Numbered from the stretch's first letter, positions 1-11,955 are shown. The stretch is 64,000 nt of DNA from Leptidea sinapis (GCF_905404315.1 NC_066267.1:6214501-6278500); one strand, 5' to 3'. Notes: generated by a model from the letters alone, not told the origin. A program made the numbers and translations.

Positions 1-276
1 TGGCATTCATCGGTTGTCTAGCAGCAAGAGACTCTATATAGACGTATTCTATCTAAGGTTAAATGTAATAAAACTCAAAAACTGCAGTGATATCAAAAGG
101 GCTAAACCTCTGATCACGAAACTACATAGTTAAAACTGTATCTTCGGGGTCCGTGATTCCTCGACAAATACAAATGAAACATACATTGTAATAAATAAAA
201 ATTCAACGTGTGTATGTTTGTATAGGATGTTGTTACAGTTTATTTTGATATTATAATATTGGTCAGAATGTTCTTA

Positions 277-503
277 GGGCTGTATTACACTGGGACACCA
301 TGGTGGCTTAACCAGTCGCCGCAACCAACAAACTGTATACGGCTCTATAGAGAGTTACTTACCTAGTGTCAGTATGGTTGTGCAACAAATTTGGTGGCGC
401 GACCAGAGCGGACGCGTCATGACTCTCGTCTCTGTATGGTGTATAATTTGGTAGCTTACGGACCGTGGTTGCGCCACCGTGGTGTCTCGGTGAAATATAG
501 CCC
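277..503. mobile_element. Harbinger-type MITE, TTA target duplication
   Basis: The ends form terminal inverted repeats of about 32 bp (left 277-308, right 473-503) matching at roughly 27 of 32 positions and starting GGGCT. TTA lies directly outside both ends (274-276 and 504-506), the 3-bp duplication expected for PIF/Harbinger elements. There is no coding capacity in 227 bp. It sits in an RFC1 intron and ends 24 bp before the exon at 528. Confidence 0.7.
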
Positions 504-527
504 TTAATACAAACAATATGTTCATAG

Positions 528-3500
528 AAATGAAGTGTTGGACCGGATGAGTCGAGCAGCGGACAGTATAAGTCAGGGAGACTTGGTTGACAAGCGGATA
601 CGATCCCAACAAGCCTGGAGCTTGTTGCCATTGCAGGTTAGTGGCTGCCCGCTAAATATTTATATTCACAGAGTTATCAACGGGCCGGAGAATTTAAATC
701 CAAATATTATTATTCAAAATAGGATGGGATATGCCTTATTGAAAGTCAAAAACTACCACCCATTCGAAAAAGTATGTCTCACACCTGAGAAGAGCGGGTG
801 CGAGAAACTCAGCGGACTTCAGTTTTTTTCATAATATATGGTTACAATGTCGTAAAATGAAACTTATTATTAAATAGCCTAACGGCGGTCGCTCCATTCC
901 CAATCTGTTGTATCACTAAGAAAGTAATTATGTTATAGCAACCTTTCCCACACAAACGTTTATTAAGAATTCTTTTGAATGTTATAACATGATTGATACT
1001 AACTAAATAAATAAATGCACTGTCATGTAACACTAGCGAACAAGACATATTTATTTGTATAGTATCGTTTGATTCTAGTCATATAGAATAGCGAAAGCAA
1101 ACCGAAGGCGTGTCACCTCACGGCAAACCAAATAAGTGCGCGCGAAGCGAGCCGTGAGAGTGATAGTTGTGTGACGACGTCAAACACAGAGCGAATACGA
1201 ATTGTTGTGTTTATTTACAAAACTTTGACACGAATGGTGTTCCGGAACGCTTTGCTTTCGGTTTGGTGTGCCTACTTTAGAGTTTGCCCTCTCTGCTTCG
1301 GTTCGCAGTCTCCTCCCTTTCAGTTGGGTTCAATTCACATTTACGTTTGACAATACCATTAAAGCAGGCGTTTTCTTTTTGTAATGTATGTTGTTTGCTT
1401 GTGTTACTATCAGGCGATGTACAGTTCGGTGATCCCTGGCAGCGTACTATCAGGTCACGTGGCGGCTCAGATTCAGTTCCCGGGCTGGCTCGGTCGCAAC
1501 TCGCGCGCCTCCAAGATGGCGCGACTGGCGCAGCAGATACACGCGCACACCAGGCTTACGTAAGTTGCCTAACGCGCCTTTAAATGACATCATTGTTTTT
1601 TACTATTATTGTTGTGCATAAATAATTTTGGTAAATTAAGCTCTAACTGATGTGCAGGAGTCAATTAAGGAATAATTAACTCCTGCAGTCTCTACCCAAA
1701 TAAGTGTTACTAAAGCATGACAATTATGTTTGGTCCTTAGTCGATACCCACAGAATAAAGTGGTCTGCGCACCTTAAGGACTGTCCACTTCAATAACCTT
1801 CGTTTAATAATTGTTTTACTATTATTCAGCACATCTGGTTCAAAGTCTTCAATCCACCTGGACTATGCGCACCACCTCAGAGATGCAATCCTCAACCCGC
1901 TGATTGCGGACAAGATGGAAGGCATCGAGAAGTCGTTGGCTGTGCTCGAGGCTTATCATCTGCTGAGAGAAGACCTGGACTCACTCACCGAGTTGTCCCT
2001 GTGGCCGGGACAGAGAAACCCTAATGTGCTCATTGATTCCAAGGTAAATTCTATCATCAAAGTTTGCACACATTTTGTCTAGTGTTGTATGAGTTGATTT
2101 GTTACGCTTTTACGCCTAAACTACTCAACTAACCATCATGAAATATTCCACCCACATTGATAGGGATGCAGGAAAGGATATTGGGTACACCTCATCCCGA
2201 AATATTTGCTCCCGAGGGATTGATAAGACTTAGATTAAATAACGAAATAAAACTATGGATTGCATGAGAAAGAGTATGTGTAGCTAGGCGAGGGATAGAG
2301 AAAGACTATTACGAGGCGAATGAATGAAAGCAGCTATATTTATCTAAGTTTCGTTCTGCCCTGCCCTGTATTGTGTAACATCTCTTGTAAGTAAAGGTAT
2401 ACAACAGTAATAAGACTAATTATAACCTACGAAGCAATAGCTTGATGGACCAGGCTGTGACCATACAAACCAACCTGCAGCGATTCCATCGGCTGGCTTG
2501 CCTAGCCCTAGCATGATGCACGTGTACTACGGCAACGTCCGTCCTAGAACCCACACACACACATTCAACATGACGTTACGATATCGATGTTCGGTATTGG
2601 TAATAAAGTAGACTGTGTTACAGCAAATCTCAGGAACAGAGAAAAAAAGGACCATACACTCTGTGAGGCACCCTGCAAAAGGATATCTAAAATAATCCTT
2701 GAATTAGAATTGACACAGACAGTTCCAAAATGGCAGATGCAAGCGAATGGTGCAGAGGATCACAGAGCAGAAAAACTAGTTGAAGTGGCATCATGTCATT
2801 TTACTATGGAAACCGATGTCGCCAAACTTACACATTTATCTATTAAATATGTAATACACACAATTCCGGCTTTATGATAGGCCTAAATTCACAATCACGA
2901 AAAGACATAACTACAAATTAATTAACAATAATTTCGAACTTAATAAATTACGCAAATCTCATATTCTTAAAGTGATTAGGACAACCTCAGAATTTTTTCT
3001 TAAATTGTGAAAAATAACATATAAAAACTTGAAGTAATAGGAACTCTTTAAACCATAGACTTCTGTCAAAATACCTAGTGTTGTACGAAAATAAATAAAC
3101 ATATCGATAAGTTAGTGAAAACTAGAAATGATGTTATCAGGGTTGATAAAATTACTGATAACGTACTTCGTAAGCTAAAATAATAGTAGGCCAATATTTT
3201 TTCTCAGGTATAGTTTTATTTAAAAGGATGGAAAACATTTAACTCAATTCAAATAAAATCAAGACAGCGTACACGAATAGTCTTGGAAAGTTACAGTACC
3301 AATATTATATTTACCTGGAATTAACACACATAAAACAAAGTTTTTTTTTAAATATTCATAGTTATTCTGTATAAACCCAGGGGCCAGTAAGACATGAGAT
3401 TTTATAAACCGTACTGCTTCCATACGTAATGCGCCTGCGGAAAGAAAATTTCCAAAACAAGCAATAGCGATGATATATGATATTTTATATTATGATGTAC

Positions 3501-5922
3501 ATATGCTACAATGATGGCAAACACTCCCAAAATTCATGGTTTTCGATGTATTTCTTACAATGCTATGATGTATTTCCTCTACTCCATGTCTTTGATGATG
3601 ATGTGAGGAGGTCTTCTACTCCAACTCGACTCAACCTTATCGGTGGACCTCAATATATGCCAAATATAAAAATTTAAGTAGGAAAATGTTTTTAAATATA
3701 GTCTATATTTAAAAATTAACGCTTATTTAGTTTGACTGGAATCTTACACATATTTGTTAAATAATTATTAGCTGTACCTAAGAGACAATTAAAACTATTA
3801 ATTTGAATTCATCGTAATCTCTCTTGTGCACAATTACCACAACCATATAATTACATTTTGCTTACTTATACCTTTATCGTATGATGCATGGAAAAGAGCA
3901 ATACTAGAATACAATATATAAAGATAAGATTTATTTCGATAAAAATATATCGATATGTACATGCATGCACTTGTTGAGTTGCAAGATATTTTTATTGTTT
4001 ACATTAATTATTCTAACATAAGTTACATCGATTAAACGTAAAGGTAAATGAACCATAAGTCGTAATATTATGGTTCATTTTTAGTTGTATATTTCGCACA
4101 ACACATAAAAAATATTAATTGTATTTAAATCGGAAAATTATGATTGCCGATGATAGGAAATCCCTTCATTGGACATATTTTTAATGCGGCTATGATTTCT
4201 ACAGTCAAAAATGGCACAATAAGGAACATTTGTATTTTTTAAAAGAACATTTTGCTTCATTTGACATCAAATGACTGGTCTCACTTGAGCCTCGAGTAGG
4301 TACATATAAACAATAGTGGCGACAGGGTAACGCCCACATGCAACTTCCACTAGATTTTTCTGTTCCGTGCAGAGGATGAACTTGCAAGGCTGGGCTTAGC
4401 GACTTTTCAGCCTAAACTGACACGATATCCGAATCATCTCTAAGTAAGCACTTTTTCACAATCGGCGTAATAGACAACCATAAGTGCAGAGAATATCTGG
4501 CCGAAGACGAAACGGCAAAAACCTTAGTAAATACGAGGTCGCTCCGAGAAGTCTACAAACACTGCTGGAGTGTTCTGAATATCTGAAAGGAGCTCGGTTG
4601 GTTGGAGTAACTGGGCTTGTCACACACACTAAAGTTATAAACCTGGCCTGTTTTCATTGTTTGTCTAGCAGTAAGAGGCTGTATCTAGAAATAAATTATC
4701 TAAGCATATCTCATTACATTTTTGTACAGGTAAAAGCGGCAATGACCCGCACATACAACAAGCAAGCTAGTGCATTGCCGTATGCTCCTGGTGCTGTAAA
4801 GAAAACCAAGCACACCCAACATGAGGGTGATGAAGAAGCTCAGACCTATGATGACGATGACGAAGAGATGGAGCATGACAGCGACCCAGAAAATGATGCT
4901 CTCATCAAGGTAAATCTCAAGTGTAATTTAAAATGTTTATAATAAAAATCATGAACTGCTGTAGAACCACTTAGTAAAACTATTATCAAACATTTATGAG
5001 CCAATTGAATGATTTTTGTACTTATGACTACAATAATTTTAAGTTTATAAATTACATGTTATAGATTTTCCGGCACCTCTCTAAGGAGAGGCATCAGCTC
5101 TCAAGAAGACTAAAGTTTGCGCGTTCACCACGAAAAAAAACCATTTTTCGTATCACCACTCTTCAGCAACAGCTCCCTTAAAGCCTCCCAATACTGGGTC
5201 TCTAAATGCTGACCGTAGCATTGTGTCTTCTACAGCATTTTCACCTGATTCCTGTCGCCGACTTCAGTCTACGCACGACACGCCACAAATTAGGATATCA
5301 TCCCCACCATGGCGTTCCTCCACAGTGCGCTACAAGGAACTTTCTTCCGCATATAACAAAGCTGTGGAATGAGCTTCCTTGCACGGTGTTTCCCCCACAA
5401 TGGGTGCCTTGAAATAAAGCGCGTACACCTTCTTTAAAGGCTGGTAACACCCCGGTGATTCTTCTATTGTTGCAAGATAGTGTGGGCAGTGGTGATCACT
5501 ATATACCAGGTGATCCGTACACTTGTTTGTCGTCCTTTTCCATAAAAAAAAGCTCTAGCCTTTGAGCAACTGTCGACACTCTTTCACCTATATAACCTAA
5601 CCACAATGTGAGTGTTCTGGCTACAGAGGTTCTGCCTTCATGCAGTAGTGTGTAATCTAGTTGTACTACTGAGGTATGGAGGCACATCTCAAATATGAGT
5701 GAATTCAATGTGCTGTTTGAATTTTTAAAAATCCTGAGCATTGTAGTGACTAAGTTTATTATTTACTATAAGTCATAAAAAGCAATCACATTAAATATAT
5801 TATTACACAAGATATTAACATACCTCAATACTTTGTTGCAGAAAAAGAAATTAAAACACATTGAAAAGACATCAAGTAAAGAAAAGCCAAAACAGCCAAT
5901 TAAAGGAAAGAAAAAGAAATAA
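528..5922 (+). CDS. RFC1: Replication factor C subunit 1, C-terminal exons (partial)
   Basis: Large subunit of the RFC clamp loader, which opens PCNA and loads it on primer ends in the nucleus (Gnf1 in Drosophila). Five exons are visible: 528-636, 1414-1559, 1830-2043, 4730-4909, 5842-5922 (stop TAA). All introns are GT-AG and phases agree. The translation follows the RFC1 C-terminal domain: SRAADSISQGDLVDKRIRSQ, then WSLLP, PSWLG-like FPGWLGRNSR, DYAHHLRDAILNPL, KAAMTRTYNKQASALPY, an acidic stretch (EGDEEAQTYDDDDEEMEHDS) and a lysine-rich end (KGKKKK). The BRCT and AAA+ ATPase parts lie outside the window to the left. The acceptor before 528 has a poor pyrimidine tract because a MITE lies beside it. 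The intron 2044-4729 is otherwise AT-rich and I see no exon in it. Confidence 0.93.
660..1060 (-). repeat. 5'-truncated LINE tail, family A copy 1
   Basis: Minus-strand 3' end of a non-LTR retrotransposon. The end of its coding region is readable around 940-990 (FKRILNKRLCGKG), followed by a 3' UTR with the block ACTCAGCGGACTT. The same sequence recurs at 21350-21850 (minus) and 51300-51655 (plus). It lies in an RFC1 intron. Confidence 0.65.
2044..4479. other. RFC1 intron, no feature recognised
   Basis: AT-rich intronic sequence. The longest open frames (2587-2877, 4205-4387) show no domain, have no splice context and are treated as chance. I see no tRNA, SINE head or terminal repeat here. 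Confidence 0.5.
4480..4725 (+). repeat. Diverged interspersed repeat, LINE-like
   Basis: The block ATACGAGGTCGCTCCGAGA at 4529-4547 and its surroundings recur on the opposite strand near 20880-21000. The tail around 4655-4710 resembles window positions 10-60. It ends directly against the RFC1 exon at 4730, so the open frame 4484-4942 is repeat plus exon, not a gene. Confidence 0.45.
5160..5560 (+). repeat. CR1/jockey-like LINE tail, family B copy
   Basis: Decayed 3' end of a reverse-transcriptase ORF plus 3' UTR, ending in CCATAAAAAAAA at 5540-5551. Readable pieces are TTRHKLGYHPHH and TKLWNELPCTVFP. Related copies are at 9560-9680, 24186-24712, 34515-34640, 40690-41010 and 47395-47850. Confidence 0.6.
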
Positions 5923-5981
5923 GTATTTGACCTGTGATTGTTACTTACTGTTTATTTTGATCATGTTAATTAAGAGACAAA

Positions 5982-5987
5982 ATTAAA
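5982..5987 (+). promoter_or_regulatory. Probable RFC1 poly(A) signal (ATTAAA)
   Basis: The variant poly(A) hexamer ATTAAA lies 60 bp after the RFC1 stop codon. No AATAAA is nearer. Confidence 0.4.
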
Positions 5988-6117
5988 GTGTTTAATGTAT
6001 GAAAAGTATTGTATTTATGTTATTTCTTACTATTCAATGTATTTACAATGGTTGTTGTCTAACGGATGACTAATATAAAAAAGTAAGTTTCTTCCACTAA
6101 TAATATGAATACACTAA

Positions 6118-6463
6118 CTAGCTGACCGGGCAAACATTGTTTTGCCATATAAAGTATAATTCACGCGATAGTTTTATAAGTAATAAAATATTGCCTATAT
6201 AATAGCCTGTACATCATTTTGTTCTATTGTCAATAGTTTTTGCAGCGCACGCAAAAATAGGTTTTCGATTTTACACCTTGTGTTACAAAATAGCAATTTT
6301 ATTACGGATCCCTAATTTTGAAAAAAAAAACATAGCCTATAGCCTTCCTCGATAAATGGACTACCCAACACTGAAAGAATCATTCAAATTGGACCAGTAG
6401 TACCAGAGATTAGCGCGTTCAAACAAACAAACAAACACTGCAGCTTTATAATATTAGTATAGA
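6118..6463 (-). mobile_element. Non-autonomous Helitron, family H1 copy 1
   Basis: Read on the minus strand it starts TCTATACTAATATTATAAAG and ends GGTCAGCTAG, with host A before TC and host T after CTAG, the hallmark of Helitron insertion without target duplication. Highly similar copies are at 44273-44610 and 46594-46934. No ORF. Confidence 0.75.
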
Positions 6464-6469
6464 TTAGTA

Positions 6470-7035
6470 TAAAAATTCGGTAAGTGGTCCTATCAGATTT
6501 TGGAAATTAAGTATGACATACCAGCCCTACAGAATTGTACTGCATGAACATTACAAAAACAAATGATGAAGCATCAAGGGGAAAGATGAGGCTTAGGATT
6601 AGAATTATGTGACAAGCAAAATATCCAGGAATAGAATTTTAAAAAAATGCTCCTGACTGAAAAGAGTATTGATATCTAACATTCCTCAAACACACAATTA
6701 GCAGAAATTAACTTTGCCTCACAGACCCTTTTGAGATTACCAGTGCCTGCAGCATTCCAGAACCTATAAAGTTTTATAGCCCCTAGTTAGGGGCATACTC
6801 TCATTTCAAAGGGTAGCAACACATTCTTTGTTATTGCAGATATCCATGAGCAGCATTAATATAACATTAGAAGAGACATTCAACTCCTCTTAATTGAATA
6901 AAATTGATTGCAGGATCAAGTCCAATTGCAATTCTTAACCATCTTTAAGCCATAACAAGGTAGTGACAAAGAGATACAGACTAATTATGTAAATAACACT
7001 CTTGTAGAAAATATAAACAGTACAGATAATTTAAC
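6470..7035. other. Intergenic spacer, nothing recognised
   Basis: Spacer between the RFC1-side Helitron and the 3' end of the minus-strand small gene. No coding or repeat structure was recognised. Confidence 0.4.
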
Positions 7036-7039
7036 TGTT

Positions 7040-7045
7040 TTTATT
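7040..7045 (-). promoter_or_regulatory. Poly(A) signal of the 75-aa gene
   Basis: TTTATT on the plus strand, AATAAA on the coding strand, about 50 bp after the stop codon at 7093. Confidence 0.55.
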
Positions 7046-7092
7046 GTACATTACATAATTATTTCAACTACAGTTGCATAGTATTAACAAAT

Positions 7093-7320
7093 TCAATCTT
7101 TCCGTAATTTCTGCACTCTAGGGTCATCTGGTCTCATTACAATGAAAACTTGCTTGTATCTTCGATTGTCTCCGTCATTTTTTACGTAACGATAACAGGA
7201 ATAAGCACCCAGTCCAATTCCAACCAAGCCGAGAGCAGTTGAGGCAAAGATCTCTGGGATTTCTTGATATCCTTGCTTTATCAGTTGGCTTAATGTACGT
7301 CTAGTACCGATTGCCGCCAT
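7093..7320 (-). CDS. Small single-pass membrane protein, MWFE/NDUFA1-like (tentative)
   Basis: An intact 75-aa frame starting at ATG 7320-7318; the seven codons upstream begin only with TTG. It has a basic N-terminus (TRRTLSQLIKQ), then EIPEIFAS, one hydrophobic glycine-rich segment (about residues 25-45, GLVGIGLGAYSCYRY), then NDGDNRRYKQVFIVMRPDD and a charged end. It is plainly homologous to the plus-strand gene at 10428-10691: the shared core is EIP, 8 residues, G-x2-GIGLG-x-Y, RY-x-x-NDG and the VIMR/VMR-x-DD motif. The layout resembles the complex I accessory subunit MWFE, which has an EILP start, one helix, R-F-x-N-x-G and an MERD motif, but identity is low and I do not assert it. A mitochondrial inner-membrane role is inference. 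An AATAAA follows the stop. Confidence 0.6.
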   Translation of the reverse strand: MAAIGTRRTLSQLIKQGYQEIPEIFASTALGLVGIGLGAYSCYRYVKNDGDNRRYKQVFIVMRPDDPRVQKLRKD

Positions 7321-7344
7321 TGCAAATCCAAATAATGCCAAAAT

Positions 7345-8825
7345 TTAATTAAATGTATGTAATGTACGCACTATGTACCCCTATTTATCAAAATAATAAT
7401 TTTTGAAAGTTGAGGCAAAAGTCAACATTGCGAAGTGGGTCGATGACAATTATTTTGACTGTGACAGGTGACATTGGCAGAGGTGATATATGAGTGATGA
7501 CTACTAATGATGTACCCAATATTATTATACTCTTTGGATGTACCTATCATGATACTAGGATCGTGAGAGAGAATAATATCTTTAACGGCGATATAGGAAA
7601 ATAGAAAAGGTAAGCTAATCTATAGAAGGTACCTAAGTCCCTAAGATATTCTGCAGCTTCTACAGGTGATGAAGTCCGGGTCTTAAAATCTCACTAAATT
7701 GGATACGATATGTTCTTACTTCAAATAGGTATATCTTTCGATTTCCTGTTGATGAGTAATGTAATTTGCACTAGTTTATTCCAAGTACCTATCTTTTCAA
7801 TTTGCCTAAAATGGGAACCTTAATGTATAATAATGAAATTTATAATAAAACAATATCATAAGAAGAATAAATACAATGAATATAAAATAGTATAACGAAA
7901 ATAAGTCGAATTGAGAACATTTTCAGTGAAGCATGCACTCATGAAAAAATCATTTTATATAGGTTCAATATATTCATGGTAACATAATATGCAGTGAAGT
8001 TAATAAATAAGAAGATATTCTCTAAATATCGGGGAATATTTTAAGTTTTCTGACGTTATTATTTACTCACTGTGTTTCGCACACCAAATCGAATTTAACC
8101 ACTACGTTCAAGAGATGGGAGTACCATAGAAAATTATGAGAAAAGTCCCGTGTTTCATACATGTACTATATCTTGAAACCGAGATAACCACCTAATGACA
8201 TAATAGCAGAGCTGCCAATATAGTAAACCAATGTAAGAGTTGAAATCAATCCAAATTTTTATCTATAATTAAGTATACAAAACAAATATTATGTATATTC
8301 TTATATCGACATGAATATAAAGATCTAATGTTAAGGTGTAGGGTTCCCGTTAATTTTAAGATTTAACTAAGCCAAGTTTAACTAGTTTAGGGATACGTTT
8401 AACTAAACGTATCCTAAGGGTTAGTTATATCTCAAAGAAAAAAACAATTTACTTTACTAATATTTGTTTAAAAAAATGAAATACGTATTATCTAGAGAAA
8501 GTCTTTGAAGTGTGTGTGGCGAGGTTAGCAAAATGAAGGTAGATATCTCGCTAGCTTTCATTTGCTGTTTGTGGATAAAGCCGCACTCCACAGCCTAGGG
8601 AAACTCTCTAAGAAAAAAGCAATTCAATCGATTGTATGAACCGTGCAGTCATTAATAGAAATTACAGATGACGGCTATAATATCTTATCTTCTCTAATTA
8701 CTACTATCTTCTGTAATTACTACTTTTTCAAACTTATGTCAAGTCATTGCACGTTTCATACTAAACTAAATTTCAATTATTACTTAGGCAGTCCCGCCTG
8801 TTATTATGTACTATTAAAGCGCTTA
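7345..8825. other. Intergenic AT-rich spacer
   Basis: Probably holds the promoter of the 75-aa gene at its left end. There is one short palindrome at 8391-8414 (GGATACGTTTA, 2-nt spacer, inverse). Otherwise nothing was recognised. Confidence 0.4.
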
Positions 8826-8829
8826 TTAT

Positions 8830-9560
8830 TGAATTTAGTCTGAATTCAGTCACTACTGAATTTAGACAAGTACAATTGCATTCAGCAATCTAGGATTCTA
8901 AATTCAGAAATAAGGATGGTTTCTGTCTGACTGAATCATTTAGAAGCCTAATTCGAAACGCATTTAGGAAGGTGTAATCGCATTAAGTTACTGATTTCTG
9001 TCGCTCGTGGCTTTTCGTTCTTGGAGGACACATCTAATTTTGTTTTGCTTTTCCGAATAATAGTAATAGTGCAATAAGTTTCACTGATATTTTTCCTCAG
9101 TAGGCGTTGGGATATTAAAGAACTGAATTTTAAATCTTGATATGAATTTTCTGTTGCAATAAATCTTAGTGTTACTACCAATCTTTCTCTTGCACTAAAA
9201 CTGTGTCGTAGGACATCTTTCTTTAAAATAAACGGTGTTATAGGATTTAGTAATATGTCAAACGATCTTGAATCTATTCGTAGATAATTTCTGAAGTCCG
9301 CTGATTCTAAAGCCCCCATATAATGTTTATGTTTGCTTACTTTCCCCCCAGTAATAATTATTCCTTCGCCTATGTTCTTTTTCTTCTATTTGAATTGAGC
9401 CAACGGCCAGAGCTAGACAAATGCCAACTTTTTGACGTCTGGAGCCCTCTTCGAATACACGTCTGACTTCGTCGTGCTTTAAATCGTCACTGATTCAGTA
9501 ACTAAATTTAGGACAGAGTGATCAGAAGCTTCTAATTGTAAATTGCTTCTGAATTTAGAT
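8830..9560 (-). pseudogene. PIF/Harbinger transposase relic
   Basis: Minus-strand frame 9319-8948 reads like the N-terminal part of Harbinger nuclease proteins: ALESADFRNYLRIDSRSFD, then LLNPITPFILKKD and FSARERLVVTLRFIATENS, the usual RERL-x2-TLRFLATG block. The catalytic DDE part is missing, so it is a truncated copy. Flanks contain repeated CTGAATTTAG-like words (8840-8900 and about 9550), which may be decayed terminal repeats. Confidence 0.6.
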
Positions 9561-9685
9561 GATTTTTTTATGGAATAGGAGGACAAACGTGCGTACGTGT
9601 CACCTGGTGTTAAGTGAGCACCGCCGCCCACATTCTCTTGCAACACCAGACAAATCACAAGAGCGTTGCCGGCCTTTGAAAATAA
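9560..9685 (-). repeat. Family B LINE tail
   Basis: Plus-strand text TTTTTTTATGGAATAGGAGG, then CACCTGGTGTTAAGTGAGCA and CAACACCAGACAAATCACAA. It is the inverted 3' end of the LINE family seen whole at 24186-24712. Confidence 0.6.
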
Positions 9686-9779
9686 CTAAGACTAAATTCA
9701 GTGAAATGTAATAAGCGCTTTACATCCTTTATGGCACTCCGTTTGTAGGTTGTGGACGTGCGTCTAATTATATAAATTA

Positions 9780-10254
9780 CTAGCTGACCCAGCGAACGTA
9801 TTGCCAAATAAAGTATTAAAAGAATTCAATAATTAAATTTGTTGGGGTATGAAAAATACATAACGACCGATTCTCAGACCTACCAAATATATCGTACGTA
9901 AAATTTATCGTACTACAATAATTATTATATTCGATTGCCATCTTGCAACCGTATTGCGGATCTGTAGATGGAATAGAATAATATTAAAATCGCGATACAT
10001 TAATAAGTGTTGATCGTAAGACGGGTGTAAAGTTGAATTTGTATGTATTTTTTAATGCTGAATCATAATAAAATAAAAATAAAAAAAATGACAAAATAAT
10101 AAAAATTTAGGGGACTACCCTTAACATTTAGGGGGATGAAAAATAGATGTTGTTCAATTTTCAGACCAGACAGATAAGTACACAAAATTTCATGAGAATC
10201 GGTCAAGCCGTTTCGGAGGAGTTTAACTACAAACACGAATATTTATATATTAGA
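9780..10254 (-). mobile_element. Non-autonomous Helitron, family H2 copy 1
   Basis: On the minus strand it starts TCTAATATATAAATATTCG and ends with CAGCTAG, placed between host A and T. The interior has the conserved block CCGAAACGGCTTGACCGATT. A second copy is at 25217-25534. Confidence 0.7.
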
Positions 10255-10427
10255 TTATTCAAATCTATCCCTACTCTATGTCTAAATATTTTTAGTGAAA
10301 TAAAATACCTATACAGTTTCAATTCTCTTTGAGGTTGACTGACATGAAATTCGACAAATATATGTTGACGTTGCGATAAAAATAATTACCTATTACTTTT
10401 TAACATTTTTCATTACAGTTAATAAAA

Positions 10428-10691
10428 ATGCCGATGCCTAAGGTACACACTCATGAAATTGATTTTGGCAAATCAATAATCGGCCGTATAAAACAAGGTT
10501 TTTGGGAAATACCGGCAGTTATGTGTTCCTCTGTCATGGGTCTCATTGGAATAGGACTAGGTATTTATGGTCTTCAACGTTATTTAGCGAATGATGGAGA
10601 GAGAAGAGAATTCAGAAGCGTTTATGTTATAATGAGAGACGATGACGTCAGAATTAGCAACCTGCGAAACCCAGTTTATACTCATTACTGA
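10428..10691 (+). CDS. Small single-pass membrane protein, paralogue of 7093-7320
   Basis: An intact 87-aa frame, ATG at 10428, stop TGA 10689-10691. Extended N-terminus MPMPKVHTHEIDFGKSII, then IKQGFWEIPAVMC, one hydrophobic helix (GLIGIGLGIYGL, about residues 38-50), QRYLANDGERREF and VYVIMRDDDVRISNL. Compared with the 75-aa protein the core motifs are kept but most other positions differ, so the duplication is not recent. The FWEIP, RY-x2-NDG and MRDDD layout is like MWFE/NDUFA1 of complex I; this is a weak resemblance only. A pyrimidine-rich AG (TTTTTCATTACAG) ends 9 bp before the ATG, suggesting a 5' UTR intron. AATAAA follows at 10707-10712. Confidence 0.6.
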   Translation: MPMPKVHTHEIDFGKSIIGRIKQGFWEIPAVMCSSVMGLIGIGLGIYGLQRYLANDGERREFRSVYVIMRDDDVRISNLRNPVYTHY

Positions 10692-10706
10692 TATACTTAT
10701 AGACAC

Positions 10707-10712
10707 AATAAA
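10707..10712 (+). promoter_or_regulatory. Poly(A) signal of the 87-aa gene
   Basis: AATAAA 16 bp after the stop codon. Confidence 0.55.
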
Positions 10713-11379
10713 GAAGTTAAGATATTGAAGACTTGTTCATTTATAAAACTATTTTTCTTCCTCTGGCTAACATAAGTGATACATATGTGCTTATAATTTT
10801 GAATTTGGACTTAAAAAATATGATACTGATTTTACGGTACGATCTTTCGACATCGTGAATTCACACAACACATTTAAACAGGAAAAACAATGATGCCTCC
10901 ACATTCTTTAAGCGGCAAATCGCATCTGCTAAGTCTAAGCACGTGGTAAGAAATCGTCGAGCAGCTTTCAAGTCACTTTTCTGAAAAGAAAGTTCTGGGT
11001 GTTGTCGAACACTACCATTGGCAACTTCAGCCAGGCGTTCCTGCTACAACTGCAATTGGAGAAATATGCCCTAGCCCATACGGCAAGAAAGAAAGCCGAT
11101 CTTCTGAGTACTCGTGTAACCAAGTCGACTATTAACGTCGATGAAAAGACACCCCCGCTCATCCCTCGGTGTCAGAGCTCTATGCCGGAAGTACATACAT
11201 TTCAGACAAAACAAGATTTACGGCAACTTCTCTTATATAATGTTCCTGTTATTTGCCAGACCTCTTGCTTGTTATTTTTGTTACGATTGCAAAATTGTAG
11301 ATGTTTTTTGAAAAATATGTATAGTGCAACGATACTGTAGCTGTACCTACAACAAATAACATCAATTAATATAAATGTC

Positions 11380-11610
11380 TAACATCAAATCAAATCAAAA
11401 TCAGTTTATTCACGTAGGTCACGGAAATGACACTTATGAATGTCAAAAAAATAAAATATTTTTCTTATTGAATCTACCGCTACTTCGTAAAGTGTTGAGC
11501 TAATCAGAAGAAGTAGCAAGAAACTCAGTGCCACTCTTTTATATCAAGATTTACAGATCATTTCAATTACAATATAATATGTAAAATGTAAAATGATGCA
11601 ACAAACATGT
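11380..11610 (-). repeat. LINE 3' UTR-like repeat, family C copy 1
   Basis: Matches 22265-22510 closely over blocks such as GTAGGTCACGGAAATGACAC and CCGCTACTTCGTAAAG, with AAGAAACTCAGTGCC. In the window both copies are non-coding. Confidence 0.55.
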
Positions 11611-11955
11611 AACCTCTAACGTAATACATTCGTAGAATTAATATTAATAATAATATGTTCTTAAAAGAACATTTATTATTATTATTATTTTATATACTGT
11701 AATATTAACTCTGATAAGAACCATTTCATAATGCTGTACATGTCATAGAATCATGCAGATCACCAGTAGTCAGCTCATTGAAGTACAAGCATCGTCACGT
11801 TCTTTTGAAGATCGCAGATATACTTACGTGACCAGTCATATTCTCCGCGTTACACAATCTCACAGCAAGGCCGAGCGTACTCTACTAAAGCGTGTAGATT
11901 TCTATTCATTCAATCTTAATCAATGAGCAACAGGAGTTAGTCTGACTCGGTTGAC

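Noticed and set aside
4484..4942. 152-aa ORF as a stand-alone gene
   Set aside because: It is repeat sequence running into RFC1 exon 4 without splicing.
10999..11340. 113-aa ORF between the small gene and the LINE
   Set aside because: No domain, no conserved motif and ordinary base composition; chance frame is likely.
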